A stretch of 32,866 bases of DNA from Streptosporangium minutum (GTDB lineage: Bacteria; Actinomycetota; Actinomycetes; Streptosporangiales; Streptosporangiaceae), in NCBI RefSeq assembly GCF_002149035.1, contig NZ_NGFP01000087.1:1-32866 (forward strand), given 5' to 3'. Below the pieces are notes generated by a model, which saw nothing but the letters and a program-made list of their open reading frames with translations, did not search any database and was not told the origin of the DNA. A program made the position numbers and the translations under genes. Shown here piece after piece: positions 1 to 8,940 of the stretch (position 1 is its first letter; each line of letters begins with the position of its first letter).

Positions 1-1869
1 GTGCTGGACGCGGGGGAGGTGCGGCGGTTCGCGGGGCGGATGCTGCCGGATTACATGGTTCCGGCGGCGGTAGTGGTACTGGAGGCGTTGCCGCTGACGG
101 CCAACGGCAAGCTGGACCGGCGGGCCCTGCCGGTGCCGGAGATCACCTCTTCCGGGCGGGAGCCGTCCACGCCGCGCGAGGCGCTGCTGTGCGGGCTGTT
201 CGCCGAGGTGCTGGGAGTGGAGCGGGTCGGCGTCGAGGACGGGTTCTTCGATCTGGGCGGTGACAGCATCATCGCGATCCAGCTGGTGGCCCGGGCCCGG
301 CAGGCGGGGGTGGTGTTCGGCCCCCGGGACGTCTTCCGGTATCAGAGCGTGCGGGAACTGGCCGCCGTCGCCGCCGAGGAGGAGGAGACGGAACACGAGC
401 CGGAGGACGCGGGGATCGGCCCGCTGCCGGCCACCCCCATCATGGCCTGGCTGGACGGCCTCGCCGGTCCGACCGATGACTTCAGCCAGACGGTCGTCCT
501 CCAGGTCCCCCCGGACCTCGGCCTGGATCATCTCACCGTCGCGGTGCAGGCCGTACTGGACCGTCATGACGCGTTGCGGCTGAGAGCGACCGACGGGCTG
601 GAGGTGCCGGCGCGCGGGGCGGTCCGGGCGGCGGAGCACGTGCGCCGGGTCGAGGTCACCGGGGATCCGACCGGCGCGATCATCGAGCAGGCGGCACGGT
701 CACGCGCCGGACTGGATCCGGCGGCGGGGAAGATGGTCGGGGTCGCGTGGCTGGATGCCGGGCCGGAGATCTCGGGCAGGCTGGTGCTCACCGTCCATCA
801 TCTGGCGATCGACGGCGTGTCGTGGCGGATCCTGCTGCCTGATCTGTTCGCGGCCTGGGAGGCGGCCGCGCGGGGAGCCGTCCCCGAGCTGGCTGCGGTC
901 CCGACCTCCTTCCGCACCTGGGCCCACCGCCTCCAGGACGAAGCCCGCGACAGGGCCGCCGAACTCGACCTCTGGACCCGGACACTCGGCGGCGGGACCA
1001 CGCGGCTGGACCCGGTCGCGGATACCTTCGGCACCCAGGGCCGCCGGCTGGACCCGGCCGTGGACACCTTCGGCACCCAGGGCCATCTGACGCTCGAACT
1101 GCCCCCGGAGATCACCGAGCCGCTGCTCACCCGGCTCCCGGCGGCGTTCCACGCCCGGGTCGGGGACGTGCTGCTCGCCGGGCTCGCGCTGGCCGTCAGC
1201 CGATGGACCGGCCAGGACTCGGTCCTGCTGGACCTGGAGGGACACGGCCGGGAGGAGATCTTCCCCGGCGTCGACCTGTCCAGGACCGTCGGCTGGTTCA
1301 CCACCATGTATCCCGTCCGGCTGGACCCCGGCCAGGCGGACTGGGCCGACCTGCGGGGTCCCACGGCGGGCCGGGCGATCAAACGGGTCAAGGAACAGCT
1401 CCGTGCCATCCCCGACAACGGGATCGGCTACGGCCTGCTCCGCCACCTCAACCCCGTGACCGCCGCCGAGCTGAGCCGGTACCCCGTCCCCGAGCTGGCC
1501 TTCAACTACCTCGGCCGGGTCGAGGCCGCCTCCGGCGCCGACTGGTCCCCGGCACCCGAATCCGACGCGGCCGGCGGCGGGCACGCGGCGGACCTCGCGG
1601 TTCCGCACGCGCTGGAGGTCAACGCGGTCACCCGGGACACGCCCGACGGCCCCCGCCTCCGGGCGACCTGGTCCTGGGCGGGACGCCTGTTCGGCGAGGA
1701 GCGGGTCAGAGAGCTGGCCGAGGCCTGGTTCACCGCCCTCACCGGCCTGTCCCTGCACACCGGCGGCGGCCTGACCCCCTCGGACCTGATGGTCTCCATC
1801 AGCCAGGAAGAGATCGACGCGTTCGCGGCGGAACTCGACGCGGAGTGGAGTGCCCGTGAGTCAGCTTGA
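1..1869 (+). CDS. Nonribosomal peptide synthetase, C-terminal part (A end - PCP - epimerization)
   Basis: The gene enters from outside the window, so the in-frame GTG at base 1 is not a real start. The first ~45 residues are the end of an adenylation domain with the A10 motif [15 protein letters not shown] carrier domain follows, with phosphopantetheine Ser89 in DLGGDSI. Residues ~138-595 are an epimerization (E) domain: HHLAIDG at 266-272, then [30 protein letters not shown] and ELAFNYLGR, which are the usual E-domain motifs in order. It should convert the carrier-bound L-residue to the D form before the next condensation. A 14-codon tandem duplication lies inside the E domain. The last bases overlap the next synthetase gene by 14 nt, indicating one operon. 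The substrate cannot be read because the A-domain core is outside the window. Confidence 0.95.
   Translation: MLDAGEVRRFAGRMLPDYMVPAAVVVLEALPLTANGKLDRRALPVPEITSSGREPSTPREALLCGLFAEVLGVERVGVEDGFFDLGGDSIIAIQLVARARQAGVVFGPRDVFRYQSVRELAAVAAEEEETEHEPEDAGIGPLPATPIMAWLDGLAGPTDDFSQTVVLQVPPDLGLDHLTVAVQAVLDRHDALRLRATDGLEVPARGAVRAAEHVRRVEVTGDPTGAIIEQAARSRAGLDPAAGKMVGVAWLDAGPEISGRLVLTVHHLAIDGVSWRILLPDLFAAWEAAARGAVPELAAVPTSFRTWAHRLQDEARDRAAELDLWTRTLGGGTTRLDPVADTFGTQGRRLDPAVDTFGTQGHLTLELPPEITEPLLTRLPAAFHARVGDVLLAGLALAVSRWTGQDSVLLDLEGHGREEIFPGVDLSRTVGWFTTMYPVRLDPGQADWADLRGPTAGRAIKRVKEQLRAIPDNGIGYGLLRHLNPVTAAELSRYPVPELAFNYLGRVEAASGADWSPAPESDAAGGGHAADLAVPHALEVNAVTRDTPDGPRLRATWSWAGRLFGEERVRELAEAWFTALTGLSLHTGGGLTPSDLMVSISQEEIDAFAAELDAEWSARESA
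1003..1086 (+). repeat. Two 42-bp in-frame tandem copies inside the E domain
   Basis: Bases 1003-1044 and 1045-1086 encode [14 protein letters not shown] and [14 protein letters not shown]. The copies differ at a few bases, so the duplication is not brand new. It lies in a segment between the HHxxxDG motif and the EGHGREE motif, probably a surface loop, and keeps the frame. Confidence 0.9.
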
Positions 1870-4800
1870 GGACATCCTGCCCCTGTCGCCGCTGCAGCAG
1901 GGGCTGTTCTTCCACGCCCTGTTCGACGAGGCCGCGCCCGATGTCTACACCGCCCAGCTCGTGCTGGAGCTGGAAGGGCCCCTCGACGTCCCCGCCCTGA
2001 GGAACGCCGTGGCGGCGCTGCTCCGCCGCCACGCCAACCTGCGCGCCTCGTTCCGGCAGCGGACCAACGGCGAACCCGTCCAGCTCGTGCACCGCCGGGT
2101 CGAGGTCCCCTGGCGGGAGGTCGCCACCGCCGACGCCGCCGGGGTGGCCGCCGAGGAGCGGGCCCGCCGCTTCGACCTGGCCGCGCCGCCGCTGATGCGC
2201 TTCGTCCTGGTACGGCTCGCGCCCGGCAGGCACCGGCTGGTCTTCACCAACCATCACATCCTGCTCGACGGCTGGTCCACCCCGCTGCTGGCCGCCGAGC
2301 TGTTCGCCCTGTACGGCGGGGCCGAGCCTCCTGCGGCCCCGCCGTACAAGGGGTATCTCGCCTGGCTGGCCCGCCAGGACCACGCGGCGGCGACGGCGGC
2401 CTGGGGCCGGGCCCTGCACGGGATCGCCGGGCCCACCCTGGTCGTCCCCGATCTCGCGGCCCGCCCGCCCGCCGACCCCGGGCGCGTCCGCGCCCACCTC
2501 AGCGAGGACCTCACCGGCCGTCTCACCGCCGTCCTGCGTGCCCGGTCGCTCACCCTCAACACGGTGATCCAGGGCGCGTGGGCGCTGCTGCTCGCGCTCC
2601 TCACCGGCCGCGACGACGTCGTCTTCGGCGGCACCGTCTCCGGCCGCCCGCCCGATCTGCCCGGCGTCGAGCGCATGGTCGGCCTGTTCATCAACACGGT
2701 TCCGGTGCGCGTACGGATCGATTCGGCCGAGACCCTGGCGGGACTGCTCGGACGCGTCCAGTCCGAGCAGTCGGACCTGTTCGCCCACCACCACCTCGGA
2801 CTCGCCGAGATCCAGCGCCTGCCCGGCCTGGGGCCGCTGTTCGACACCATGACCGTCCTGGAGAACTACCCTCTCGACGCGGCGGCCCTGGACGGCGCAG
2901 GAGCCGGGTCCGGGGCGGAGGGGAGCCTGCGGCTCGCCGGATCCTCGGGCACCGACGCCACCCACTACCCGCTCGCCCTGGCCGTCGTCCCCGGCGGGCG
3001 GCTGTCCCTGCGCCTGGACCACCGCCCCGACGTCATCCCCCGCGCCGACGCCATCCGGCTCCTCAACCGGCTGACACGCCTGCTCAAGGCCGTCGCCGCC
3101 GACCCCGACCGGCCGCTCGCCAGGCTCGACCTCCTGTCCGCCGACGAGCGCGCGCACGTCCTCCACGACTGGAACGACGGAACCACGCCGTCCCCGTCCT
3201 CCGCGGTCTCCCTGGGCTCCGCGCCGTCTCCGGTCTCTTCCGCCACGGCTCCGGCCTCCTCCACGCCGGTCACCGTCCCGCCCGCCGCGTCCGTGCCGCC
3301 GCCTGCCGCGTCCGTGCCTCCGTCCGTCCCGCCCGTGCCTCCGCCCGCCCCGCCCGTGCCTCCGTCCGCGGCGACGATCGCGGAGGCCTTCGCCGAGCAG
3401 GTGGCGCGGACTCCGGACGCCGAGGCCGTCGTCAGCGGCGCGACCTCTCTCACCTACGCCGAGCTGAACGCGCGGGCCAACCTGCTGGCACACCGGCTGA
3501 TCGGACTGGGCGTCCGGGCCGAGACCCCCGTCGCGGTCCTGCTCGAACGGTCGGCGGACGTGGTCGTGGCGACCCTGGCGATCGCCAAGGCGGGGGGCGC
3601 CTACGTCCCGGTGCACCACGGCCATCCGGCCGACCGGATGAGCTGGGTGATGGCCGACACCGGTGCGCCCGTCCTGATCACTGACCGCGATCCAGGCTTC
3701 GGGCACGCCGCCGAGGTGATCCGGCTGGACGGAGGCGCGCCGGATCACCCGCGCGAGGAGGCCGAGGCGGGTCCCGTCCCGCGTGACAACCCGCGTGACG
3801 ACCCGCGTGACGTTCCGCGTGACGACCGGCGTGACGACCCGCGGGTGAGAACCCATCCCGACCAGCTCGCCTACGTGATCTACACCTCGGGCTCGACGGG
3901 CAGACCCAAGGGCGTCGCCGTACGGCACCGCGACGTCCTGGCCCTGGCCTCCGACCGGCGGTGGGCCGACGGCCACCGGCGCCTGCTGATGCACTCGCCG
4001 CACGCCTTCGACGCCTCCACCTACGAGATCTGGGTGCCGCTGCTGAACGGCGGCACGGTCGTCGTCGCGCCGCCCGGCGAGCTCGATCCCGCCACGATCG
4101 GCGCCCTCGTCGCCGGACACCGGCTGACCGCCCTGTTCATCACGACCGCCCTGTTCAACCTGGTCGCAGAGGAGGACCCGGGGGCGTTCGCGGGCCTTCG
4201 CGAGGTCCTCACCGGCGGGGAGGCGGCCTCACCCGAGGCCATGCGGCGGGTCCGGGAAGCCTGCCCGGACACCGTGCTCGGCCACGTCTACGGGCCCACC
4301 GAGACCACCACCTACGCCACCTACCACCGGGTCTCCCGGGTGGACTCGGCCGTGCCGCCCATCGGGCGGGCCATGGACGGCATGCGGGCCTACGTGCTGG
4401 ACGGCCTGCTGCGCCCGGTCCCCCCGGGCGCCCCGGGTGAGCTGTACCTCGCGGGCTCCGGCCTGGCCCGCGGCTACCGGGGCCGTCCCGGCCTGACCGC
4501 CGAACGGTTCGTCGCCTGCCCGTACGGCGGGCGGATGTACCGGACCGGTGACCTGGTCAGGTGGTCGGCCGGCGGGGAGCTGGAGTATCTGGGCCGGACC
4601 GACCACCAGGTCAAGATCCGCGGGTTCCGGATCGAGCCGGGCGAGGTCGAGGCGGTCCTGTCCCGGCATCCCGAGGTCACCCAGGTGTCGGTGCTGGCCC
4701 GCGACAACCGGCTGGTCGCCTACACGGTCGGCACCGCCGCCCCGGAGGAGCTGCGGCGGTTCGCGGCGCGGGCCCTGCCCGAGTACATGGTGCCCTCCTC

Positions 4801-5893
4801 GGTGGTGCCCCTGGACGCGCTGCCGCTCACCCCGAACGGGAAGGTGGACCGCGCCGCCCTGCCCGAACCGGATGTCGCGGTGTCCTCGCGCGGCCCCCGC
4901 ACCCCCGCCGAGGAGCTGCTCTGCCGCCTGTTCGCCCAGGTGCTCGGCCTGGAGCAGGTCGGCGTCGACGACGGCTTCTTCGACCTGGGCGGCGACAGCA
5001 TCAGCGTGATCCGGCTGGTCTCCCGGGCCCGGCAGGAGGGGGTGACGATCACCCCGCGTGAGGTGTTCGCGCGCCAGACGGTCGAGGCGCTGGCCGGAGA
5101 CGGCCGGCCGGACGCGCGGTCGGGGCCGGAGGCGGACGCCGGCGGTCTGGAGGTGCTGCTCCCGCTGCGCGCCGGTGGATCGCGGCCGCCGCTGTTCTGC
5201 GTGCATCCCGGCGCCGGGCTCGGCTGGCCGTACTCCGGGCTGCTCCGCCATCTCGGCCCCGACCAGCCGCTCTACACCTTCCAGGCCCGCGCCCTGTCCG
5301 AACCGGGCTACACGGCCCCGTCGATCGAGGCCATGGCCCTGGACTACCTCGACCGCCTCCGCGAGGTCCAGCCGCGCGGGCCGTACCGGCTGGCGGGCTG
5401 GTCCATGGGCGGCCTGATCGCCCACGCGATGGGCGTCGAGCTGCGCGCACGCGGCGAGGAGGTCGCGCTGCTGGCCCTGCTCGACGCCTACCCCGGCGAG
5501 AAGATCGACTCTGGTGGGCGCGAGGAGCTGCCCGCGCTGTTCGCCGCCGCCGGCTACGAGGGGCCGGAGGAGATCGGGAAGGTCATGGAGTTCGTCCACG
5601 GGCAGGGCGGCAGGTACGCCACCCTCGACGAACAGACACTGCTCGCGGTCTACCGTAATTACCGCAATGGTGTGAAGATCTCTCAGGAGCATGTGCCACG
5701 GCGGTTCGACGGGGACGTGCTCCTCGTCATCGCCGCCCACGGCCGGGAGGCGGACATCCTCACGGCCGCCGACTGGAAGCCGTACGTCACCGGCACGATC
5801 GAGGAGCACACGGTCGCCTGTGACCACGAGGCCATGTTGAACCCCGAGCCGATCGCGGAGATCGCCGCACTGCTCCGAAAGGAACTGACGTGA
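1856..5893 (+). CDS. Nonribosomal peptide synthetase, terminal module (C-A-PCP-TE)
   Basis: This is a 1345-residue final module. GTG 1856 is preferred over GTG 1850 because GGAG at 1847-1850 then sits 5 nt upstream. The condensation domain has HHILLDG at 133-139 and, following an E domain, should accept a D-residue donor. The adenylation domain has [28 protein letters not shown] and A10 [14 protein letters not shown]. The carrier Ser is 1048. The thioesterase triad is probably Ser1183 (GWSMGG), Asp1210 and His1324. Aligning by eye to GrsA gives a specificity code near D-A-Y-F-L-G-V-T-Y-K, closest in my memory to aliphatic (Ile/Val-type) codes; this is a weak prediction. Two oddities are a Pro/Ser-rich C-A linker (~445-505) and a PRDD repeat (642-661). 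The TE implies that this module ends the assembly line. Confidence 0.96.
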   Translation: MSQLEDILPLSPLQQGLFFHALFDEAAPDVYTAQLVLELEGPLDVPALRNAVAALLRRHANLRASFRQRTNGEPVQLVHRRVEVPWREVATADAAGVAAEERARRFDLAAPPLMRFVLVRLAPGRHRLVFTNHHILLDGWSTPLLAAELFALYGGAEPPAAPPYKGYLAWLARQDHAAATAAWGRALHGIAGPTLVVPDLAARPPADPGRVRAHLSEDLTGRLTAVLRARSLTLNTVIQGAWALLLALLTGRDDVVFGGTVSGRPPDLPGVERMVGLFINTVPVRVRIDSAETLAGLLGRVQSEQSDLFAHHHLGLAEIQRLPGLGPLFDTMTVLENYPLDAAALDGAGAGSGAEGSLRLAGSSGTDATHYPLALAVVPGGRLSLRLDHRPDVIPRADAIRLLNRLTRLLKAVAADPDRPLARLDLLSADERAHVLHDWNDGTTPSPSSAVSLGSAPSPVSSATAPASSTPVTVPPAASVPPPAASVPPSVPPVPPPAPPVPPSAATIAEAFAEQVARTPDAEAVVSGATSLTYAELNARANLLAHRLIGLGVRAETPVAVLLERSADVVVATLAIAKAGGAYVPVHHGHPADRMSWVMADTGAPVLITDRDPGFGHAAEVIRLDGGAPDHPREEAEAGPVPRDNPRDDPRDVPRDDRRDDPRVRTHPDQLAYVIYTSGSTGRPKGVAVRHRDVLALASDRRWADGHRRLLMHSPHAFDASTYEIWVPLLNGGTVVVAPPGELDPATIGALVAGHRLTALFITTALFNLVAEEDPGAFAGLREVLTGGEAASPEAMRRVREACPDTVLGHVYGPTETTTYATYHRVSRVDSAVPPIGRAMDGMRAYVLDGLLRPVPPGAPGELYLAGSGLARGYRGRPGLTAERFVACPYGGRMYRTGDLVRWSAGGELEYLGRTDHQVKIRGFRIEPGEVEAVLSRHPEVTQVSVLARDNRLVAYTVGTAAPEELRRFAARALPEYMVPSSVVPLDALPLTPNGKVDRAALPEPDVAVSSRGPRTPAEELLCRLFAQVLGLEQVGVDDGFFDLGGDSISVIRLVSRARQEGVTITPREVFARQTVEALAGDGRPDARSGPEADAGGLEVLLPLRAGGSRPPLFCVHPGAGLGWPYSGLLRHLGPDQPLYTFQARALSEPGYTAPSIEAMALDYLDRLREVQPRGPYRLAGWSMGGLIAHAMGVELRARGEEVALLALLDAYPGEKIDSGGREELPALFAAAGYEGPEEIGKVMEFVHGQGGRYATLDEQTLLAVYRNYRNGVKISQEHVPRRFDGDVLLVIAAHGREADILTAADWKPYVTGTIEEHTVACDHEAMLNPEPIAEIAALLRKELT
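3180..3370 (+). repeat. Low-complexity Pro/Ser/Ala-rich coding stretch in the C-A linker
   Basis: About 60 residues between the condensation and adenylation domains consist almost only of Pro, Ser, Ala, Val and Thr. The DNA is built from short repeats such as CCGCCTGCCGCGTCCGTG and CCGTGCCTCCGCCC. C-A linkers are usually short and well conserved, so this looks like a locally expanded flexible tether. Confidence 0.85.
3779..3838 (+). repeat. Five 12-bp tandem units encoding PRDN/PRDD repeats in the A domain
   Basis: Five units of the type CCGCGTGACGAC run without interruption and in frame. They encode [16 protein letters not shown] and RRDD (residues 642-661). They lie just before the A3 loop (YTSGSTG), where A domains normally have a short variable stretch. 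The unit length keeps the frame, as expected for replication slippage. Confidence 0.95.
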
Positions 5894-5896
5894 CTT

Positions 5897-5948
5897 CCTC
5901 CCCAGGGCCGAAGCCCGGGGCCCCCACACTCAAGGAGATTCGATGAGC
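5897..5948 (+). repeat. Direct repeat copy 1: leader, ribosome site and start codon of mbtH
   Basis: These 52 bases recur at 6214-6265 with a single mismatch (C5921 versus T6238), offset by 317 bp. The repeat covers a GC hairpin, the ribosome site AAGGAG (5932-5937), the ATG and the next codon. Confidence 0.97.
5900..5920 (+). other. GC hairpin in the mbtH leader
   Basis: CCCC-A-GGGC, loop CGAA, then GCCC-GGGG gives 8 pairs with one bulged A. It starts 7 nt after the NRPS stop. It could moderate read-through, stabilise the downstream message, or be a relic: TGACTTCCTCCCC plus such a hairpin resembles the terminal hairpins of IS200/IS605-type elements as I remember them. The same hairpin recurs at 6217-6237. 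Confidence 0.7.
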
Positions 5949-6152
5949 AACCCGTTCGAGAACGCCGACGGTGTCTACCTGGCGCTGATCAACGATGAGG
6001 GCCAGTACTCCCTGTGGCCGTCCTGGGCCGAGGTCCCGGCGGGCTGGACGGTCGCCTTCGGTGAGGACACCCGGCAGGCCTGTCTCGACCACATCGAGGC
6101 GAACTGGACCGACATGCGTCCCAAGAGCCTGATCAGAGCCATGGGCGAATGA
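5943..6152 (+). CDS. MbtH-like NRPS accessory protein
   Basis: The 69-residue product matches the MbtH family over its whole length. It has the NPFEN start, [14 protein letters not shown] in the middle and DMRPKSL near the end, with the conserved tryptophans. MbtH-like proteins bind adenylation domains and are needed for their folding or activity, so it probably serves the synthetases just upstream. ATG follows AAGGAG by 5 nt. The gene starts 49 nt after the terminal module and belongs to the same transcription unit. Confidence 0.97.
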   Translation: MSNPFENADGVYLALINDEGQYSLWPSWAEVPAGWTVAFGEDTRQACLDHIEANWTDMRPKSLIRAMGE

Positions 6153-6213
6153 CGCAGCACGGCCGGTGTCGTACGCGTGTTCGATAAATCCTGCGTGGCC
6201 CTGTGTCGCGTCC

Positions 6214-6265
6214 CCTCCCCAGGGCCGAAGCCCGGGGTCCCCACACTCAAGGAGATTCGATGAGC
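6214..6265 (+). repeat. Direct repeat copy 2: mbtH leader and start codon ahead of the thioesterase gene
   Basis: This is the second copy of the 52-bp unit at 5897-5948, with one mismatch. It places the mbtH ribosome site and an ATG 44 nt before the thioesterase start, in a different reading frame from the thioesterase. Confidence 0.97.
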
Positions 6266-6307
6266 CGCACGATCTTCGAGGGACCCGGGGACGAGAGACG
6301 CACGTGA
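6260..6307 (+). CDS. 15-codon mini-ORF, probable remnant of a duplicated mbtH start
   Basis: ATG 6260 has the copied AAGGAG ribosome site. It opens a 15-residue frame beginning MSRTIFEGPGD, reminiscent of [10 protein letters not shown] of MbtH. Its stop TGA (6305-6307) overlaps the thioesterase GTG (6304-6306) in a GTGA junction. The thioesterase could therefore be translated by coupling to this mini-ORF. It is probably a tail-deleted mbtH copy kept as a translation leader; whether the peptide matters is unknown. Confidence 0.5.
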   Translation: MSRTIFEGPGDERRT

Positions 6308-7032
6308 GCTGGCTGAACTGCTTCCACCCCCGCCCGAGGGCGACCACGCGGCTGATCTGCTTCCCGCACGCGGGCGGGTCCGCCACGGCCTACCGCGACT
6401 GGTCCGCGCTGCTGCCCGAGTCGGTCGAGCTGTACGGCGTGCAGCTGCCCGGCCGGGCCGACCGGTTCGGCGAGCCGATGCCGGAGCACATGAGCACGCT
6501 GGTCGACTCGCTCACCGAGGCGATGCTGCCGCTGCTGGACCGGCGCTTCGCGCTGTTCGGCCACAGCATGGGCGCGGTGGGCGCCTACGAGGTCACGCGC
6601 GTGCTGGAGGCGCGGGGGATCGGCCCGGCGAGGCTGTTCGTGTCGGGGGCGACGGCGCCGCACGAGGCCGGGGAGAGACGGAAGGTCTCCGGTTACGACG
6701 ACGCCGCGCTCATGGCCGAACTGTCCAGGCTCGGCGGCACCGAGCTGGAGATCTTCACCCACCCCGTGATGCGCGAGATCATCTTTCCCTACGTCCGCGG
6801 TGACTTCCGGCTGCTGGAGAACTACCGCCACCGTCCGGGCCCCCCGCTGCGCACCCCCGTCTCCGCTCTCGTCGGCGACGCCGACCCGGTGGTCGCCCCG
6901 GCCCAGGCCAAGGCCTGGGAGACGCTCACGGCCTCGGACTTCTCCCTGACGGTCTTCCCCGGCGACCACTTCTACCTGCAGCCACAGCGGGCGCTGGTGG
7001 TGGCCGAGATCGTTCGGAGGTTGAGCGCCTAG
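6304..7032 (+). CDS. Type II (editing) thioesterase of the NRPS cluster
   Basis: The 242-residue alpha/beta hydrolase has the type II thioesterase signature: FPHAGGSA near the N-terminus, LPGRADR, nucleophile Ser88 in GHSMG, Asp194 in GDADP and His222 in GDHFYL. Such enzymes remove misprimed acyl groups from carrier domains and keep the assembly line running. The frame stays open upstream to 6166, but GTG 6304 is chosen because homology starts at SWLNCFHPRP and GAGAG lies just before it. It is the last gene of the peptide cluster in this window and is followed by a strong hairpin. Confidence 0.94.
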   Translation: MSWLNCFHPRPRATTRLICFPHAGGSATAYRDWSALLPESVELYGVQLPGRADRFGEPMPEHMSTLVDSLTEAMLPLLDRRFALFGHSMGAVGAYEVTRVLEARGIGPARLFVSGATAPHEAGERRKVSGYDDAALMAELSRLGGTELEIFTHPVMREIIFPYVRGDFRLLENYRHRPGPPLRTPVSALVGDADPVVAPAQAKAWETLTASDFSLTVFPGDHFYLQPQRALVVAEIVRRLSA

Positions 7033-7132
7033 CTCCGCGCCGTCCGGCCGGACATCGGTGATCAGGCCGCGCTCCACGGCGTCGAGGCCGGCGGGCGCGG
7101 CCCGTGCCACCGGGGCGAGGGCCGGCGCGGCC

Positions 7133-7172
7133 ACCCGGCCAGGCCGGGCCGGGCGGCCTGGCCTGGCCGGGT
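7133..7172. terminator. Bidirectional hairpin between convergent genes
   Basis: ACCCGGCCAGGCCGGGCC pairs with GGCCTGGCCTGGCCGGGT, giving 18 pairs with one G-T wobble and loop GGGC. It lies 100 nt after the thioesterase stop and 10 nt past the stop of the minus-strand gene. There is no T-tract, which is common for actinomycete terminators. Confidence 0.8.
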
Positions 7173-7181
7173 CACTCATGG

Positions 7182-8753
7182 TCAGGGCAGCACGTAACCG
7201 AGCCGCGACTCGTAGGTCCACCCCTCGCAGCCGGCCTGGTTGGTGATGAGATGGTCGCCGTTGACCGCGTTGCGGCAGCGGTAGAGCGGTACCGAGCCGC
7301 TCACCTGCGTGGTGTAGGCGTAGCCGACCGGCCCCATGGGGAACTGCCCCTCGCAGCCGCCGTCGGCGGTGAGGAGGGTGTGGTCACCGACCTTGCACTC
7401 GTACAGGGCCACCGTCCCGGACGCCGGCCTGCGCAGCAGCCGCCAGCTCTGCTCCTGGGTGACGCCCGGCGGCAGCAGCCGCGAGGACGCCAGATGGCCG
7501 CGGGCGGTGCTGAACCCCCGGCGGAGCCGGGTGTAGGGCAGCTGCTCGAAACCGCAGGACAGCTGGGGCGGCGAGAGGTCGGCGCGGTTGGCCAGGGCCC
7601 ACGTGGCCCACGCCGGCTTGGCGGTGCCGTCGGTGCGGCGCAGGCCCACGCCGAGCCCGGCGACCGTCTCGTCGGGATGGTCGCTCATCCGGTGCCAGAT
7701 GTAGCTCTCGATGCCGGGGGTGCCGAGCACGTTGCGGAAGGAGTCGCACAACCTGGCGGCCTGGGCCGACTCGCTCGACGGCGCCAGGGAGTTGACGCCG
7801 CTCTCGGTCAGCTGCACCTCCCACGCCGACGGGGTGCCGGGGAACTGCTGCCGCAGCCATCCCACCAGGACGCCGATGTTGCCGTAGGTCACCCTGGGGA
7901 AGTCGTCGGCGGAGAACTCGGGGCGCAGCAGGTTGGGCGGGTACGGGTGGTAGGCCACCCGCCAGGCGCGGCCGCCCGCCCGCGCGGCCAGCCCCTTGAG
8001 CACGGTCATGCCCGACAGCATCGCCTCGGCCGCCGCCGGTCGATCGTAGGTGGTGCCGAAATAGTGGTCGAGCGAGGTGAGCACCTTGGCCGTCGGCTGC
8101 TGGGCGGTGATCGCGTCGTAGGCGGCGTTGTAGTTCGCGGCGATCGCGTCCAGCCAGGCGGTCTGGTTGCACGGCGTCCCCTGGCCGCAGCCGATGTCGA
8201 ACCAGATGTTGCTGTTGACCTCGTTCATGACGACGAAGTCGGCGATGCGGCCGTGGCCGTGCTGGCCGTCGTAGCGCTGGGCGAGCATTCCCGTATAGCG
8301 GCCGTAGTCGGCCGGGTTGTTCGGGACACAGAACATCTCGAAGCCGGCGGCGGCGGGCGTACACGTCCTGCCCTGCCGGGCCCAGGCAGGCGTGCCGTAC
8401 ACGACCGCGGTGACGACGAGCCCGCGGTCGGTCCAGGCCTTGATGTCGGCGTCGACGCGCGCGCTGACGGTGAAGCAGCGCCCGCCGAACTCCTGCGTGC
8501 CCGCCGCGCACGGCGGCGCCTTGACGCTGGGCTCCCAGTCCGACCAGATGAGGTTCATGGCCACGCCGCCCGCGTTGTTGCCGGAGATGTCGTTCTTCTG
8601 CGGCCAGAAGTCAGGTTGCAGACCCTTGATGCGGTAGTCGGAACGGGTGGGGTACGGCAGCGCGGCCTGGGCTGTGGTGGGTGCTACCACGCCGAGCTGG
8701 GCGATGAGGAGTAAGGCGAGAGCGATGAGAATGCGGTGGAACGTCCGCGCCAT
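7182..8753 (-). CDS. Secreted glycosidase-like protein (DUF5722-type core, DUF5648-like C-terminus)
   Basis: The 523-residue product has a signal peptide with a hydrophobic stretch at ~8-24 and probable cleavage after TAQA30. The core (~45-380) looks like a clan-A (beta/alpha)8 glycosidase. Its candidate acid/base is Glu178 in VVMNEVNSN and its candidate nucleophile is Glu317 in QLTESGVNS, with AYHPYPPNL between them. The same landmarks occur in the 17097-20234 product, so the two are paralogs. The C-terminal ~100 residues hold two repeats of the DUF5648 kind (VALYEC..GDHTLLT and VPLYRC..GDHLITN), perhaps binding cell wall or sugar. ATG 8753 has AGGAG 7 nt upstream. It is probably repressed by the neighbouring LacI protein. 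The substrate is unknown; rhamnose-containing glycans are suggested only by context. Confidence 0.85.
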   Translation of the reverse strand: MARTFHRILIALALLLIAQLGVVAPTTAQAALPYPTRSDYRIKGLQPDFWPQKNDISGNNAGGVAMNLIWSDWEPSVKAPPCAAGTQEFGGRCFTVSARVDADIKAWTDRGLVVTAVVYGTPAWARQGRTCTPAAAGFEMFCVPNNPADYGRYTGMLAQRYDGQHGHGRIADFVVMNEVNSNIWFDIGCGQGTPCNQTAWLDAIAANYNAAYDAITAQQPTAKVLTSLDHYFGTTYDRPAAAEAMLSGMTVLKGLAARAGGRAWRVAYHPYPPNLLRPEFSADDFPRVTYGNIGVLVGWLRQQFPGTPSAWEVQLTESGVNSLAPSSESAQAARLCDSFRNVLGTPGIESYIWHRMSDHPDETVAGLGVGLRRTDGTAKPAWATWALANRADLSPPQLSCGFEQLPYTRLRRGFSTARGHLASSRLLPPGVTQEQSWRLLRRPASGTVALYECKVGDHTLLTADGGCEGQFPMGPVGYAYTTQVSGSVPLYRCRNAVNGDHLITNQAGCEGWTYESRLGYVLP

Positions 8754-8786
8754 GCGGGATCTCCTGCCAATGTTGCCCCCGATCGG

Positions 8787-8828
8787 TTAAAACGTCTCAA
8801 GAATGATCCAAGAAGCTGATCGGAGCAA
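8787..8828 (-). promoter_or_regulatory. Promoter with LacI-type operator for the 8753 gene
   Basis: On the minus strand, TTGCTC (8828-8823) and CATTCT (8805-8800) are 17 nt apart. The operator TTGAGACGTTTTAA (8800-8787) follows the -10 element directly and covers the likely transcription start. It differs from the local consensus TTGAAACGTTTCAA at two positions. Confidence 0.65.
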
Positions 8829-8921
8829 GAGGCGATCATGTATCAGCAGGTCAACGTGGTTTCAGGGGCCTGGGTGGCCCGGACCGCCGACGGCGGAGCC
8901 GGTGCTCTCAGGGGCTCGTCC

Positions 8922-8935
8922 GTGAAACGTCTCAG
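8922..8935. promoter_or_regulatory. Second LacI-type operator, just past the regulator stop
   Basis: GTGAAACGTCTCAG matches the core GAAACGTYTCA of the local operator family. It lies about 120 bp upstream of the promoter-proximal site, where it could support looping or partial read-through control from the regulator gene. Confidence 0.6.
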
Positions 8936-8940
8936 GCCCG

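Noticed and set aside
5897-6265. mbtH as a transposable unit bounded by direct repeats
   Set aside because: The right-hand repeat contains a start codon and ribosome site and continues into a degenerate mbtH-like start. There is no transposase or target duplication. Tandem duplication with deletion explains it better.
7104-8714. Plus-strand open frame of 536 codons opposite the secreted enzyme gene
   Set aside because: The minus strand has a signal peptide, ribosome site and conserved motifs. The plus frame is compositionally biased and runs through a terminator hairpin.
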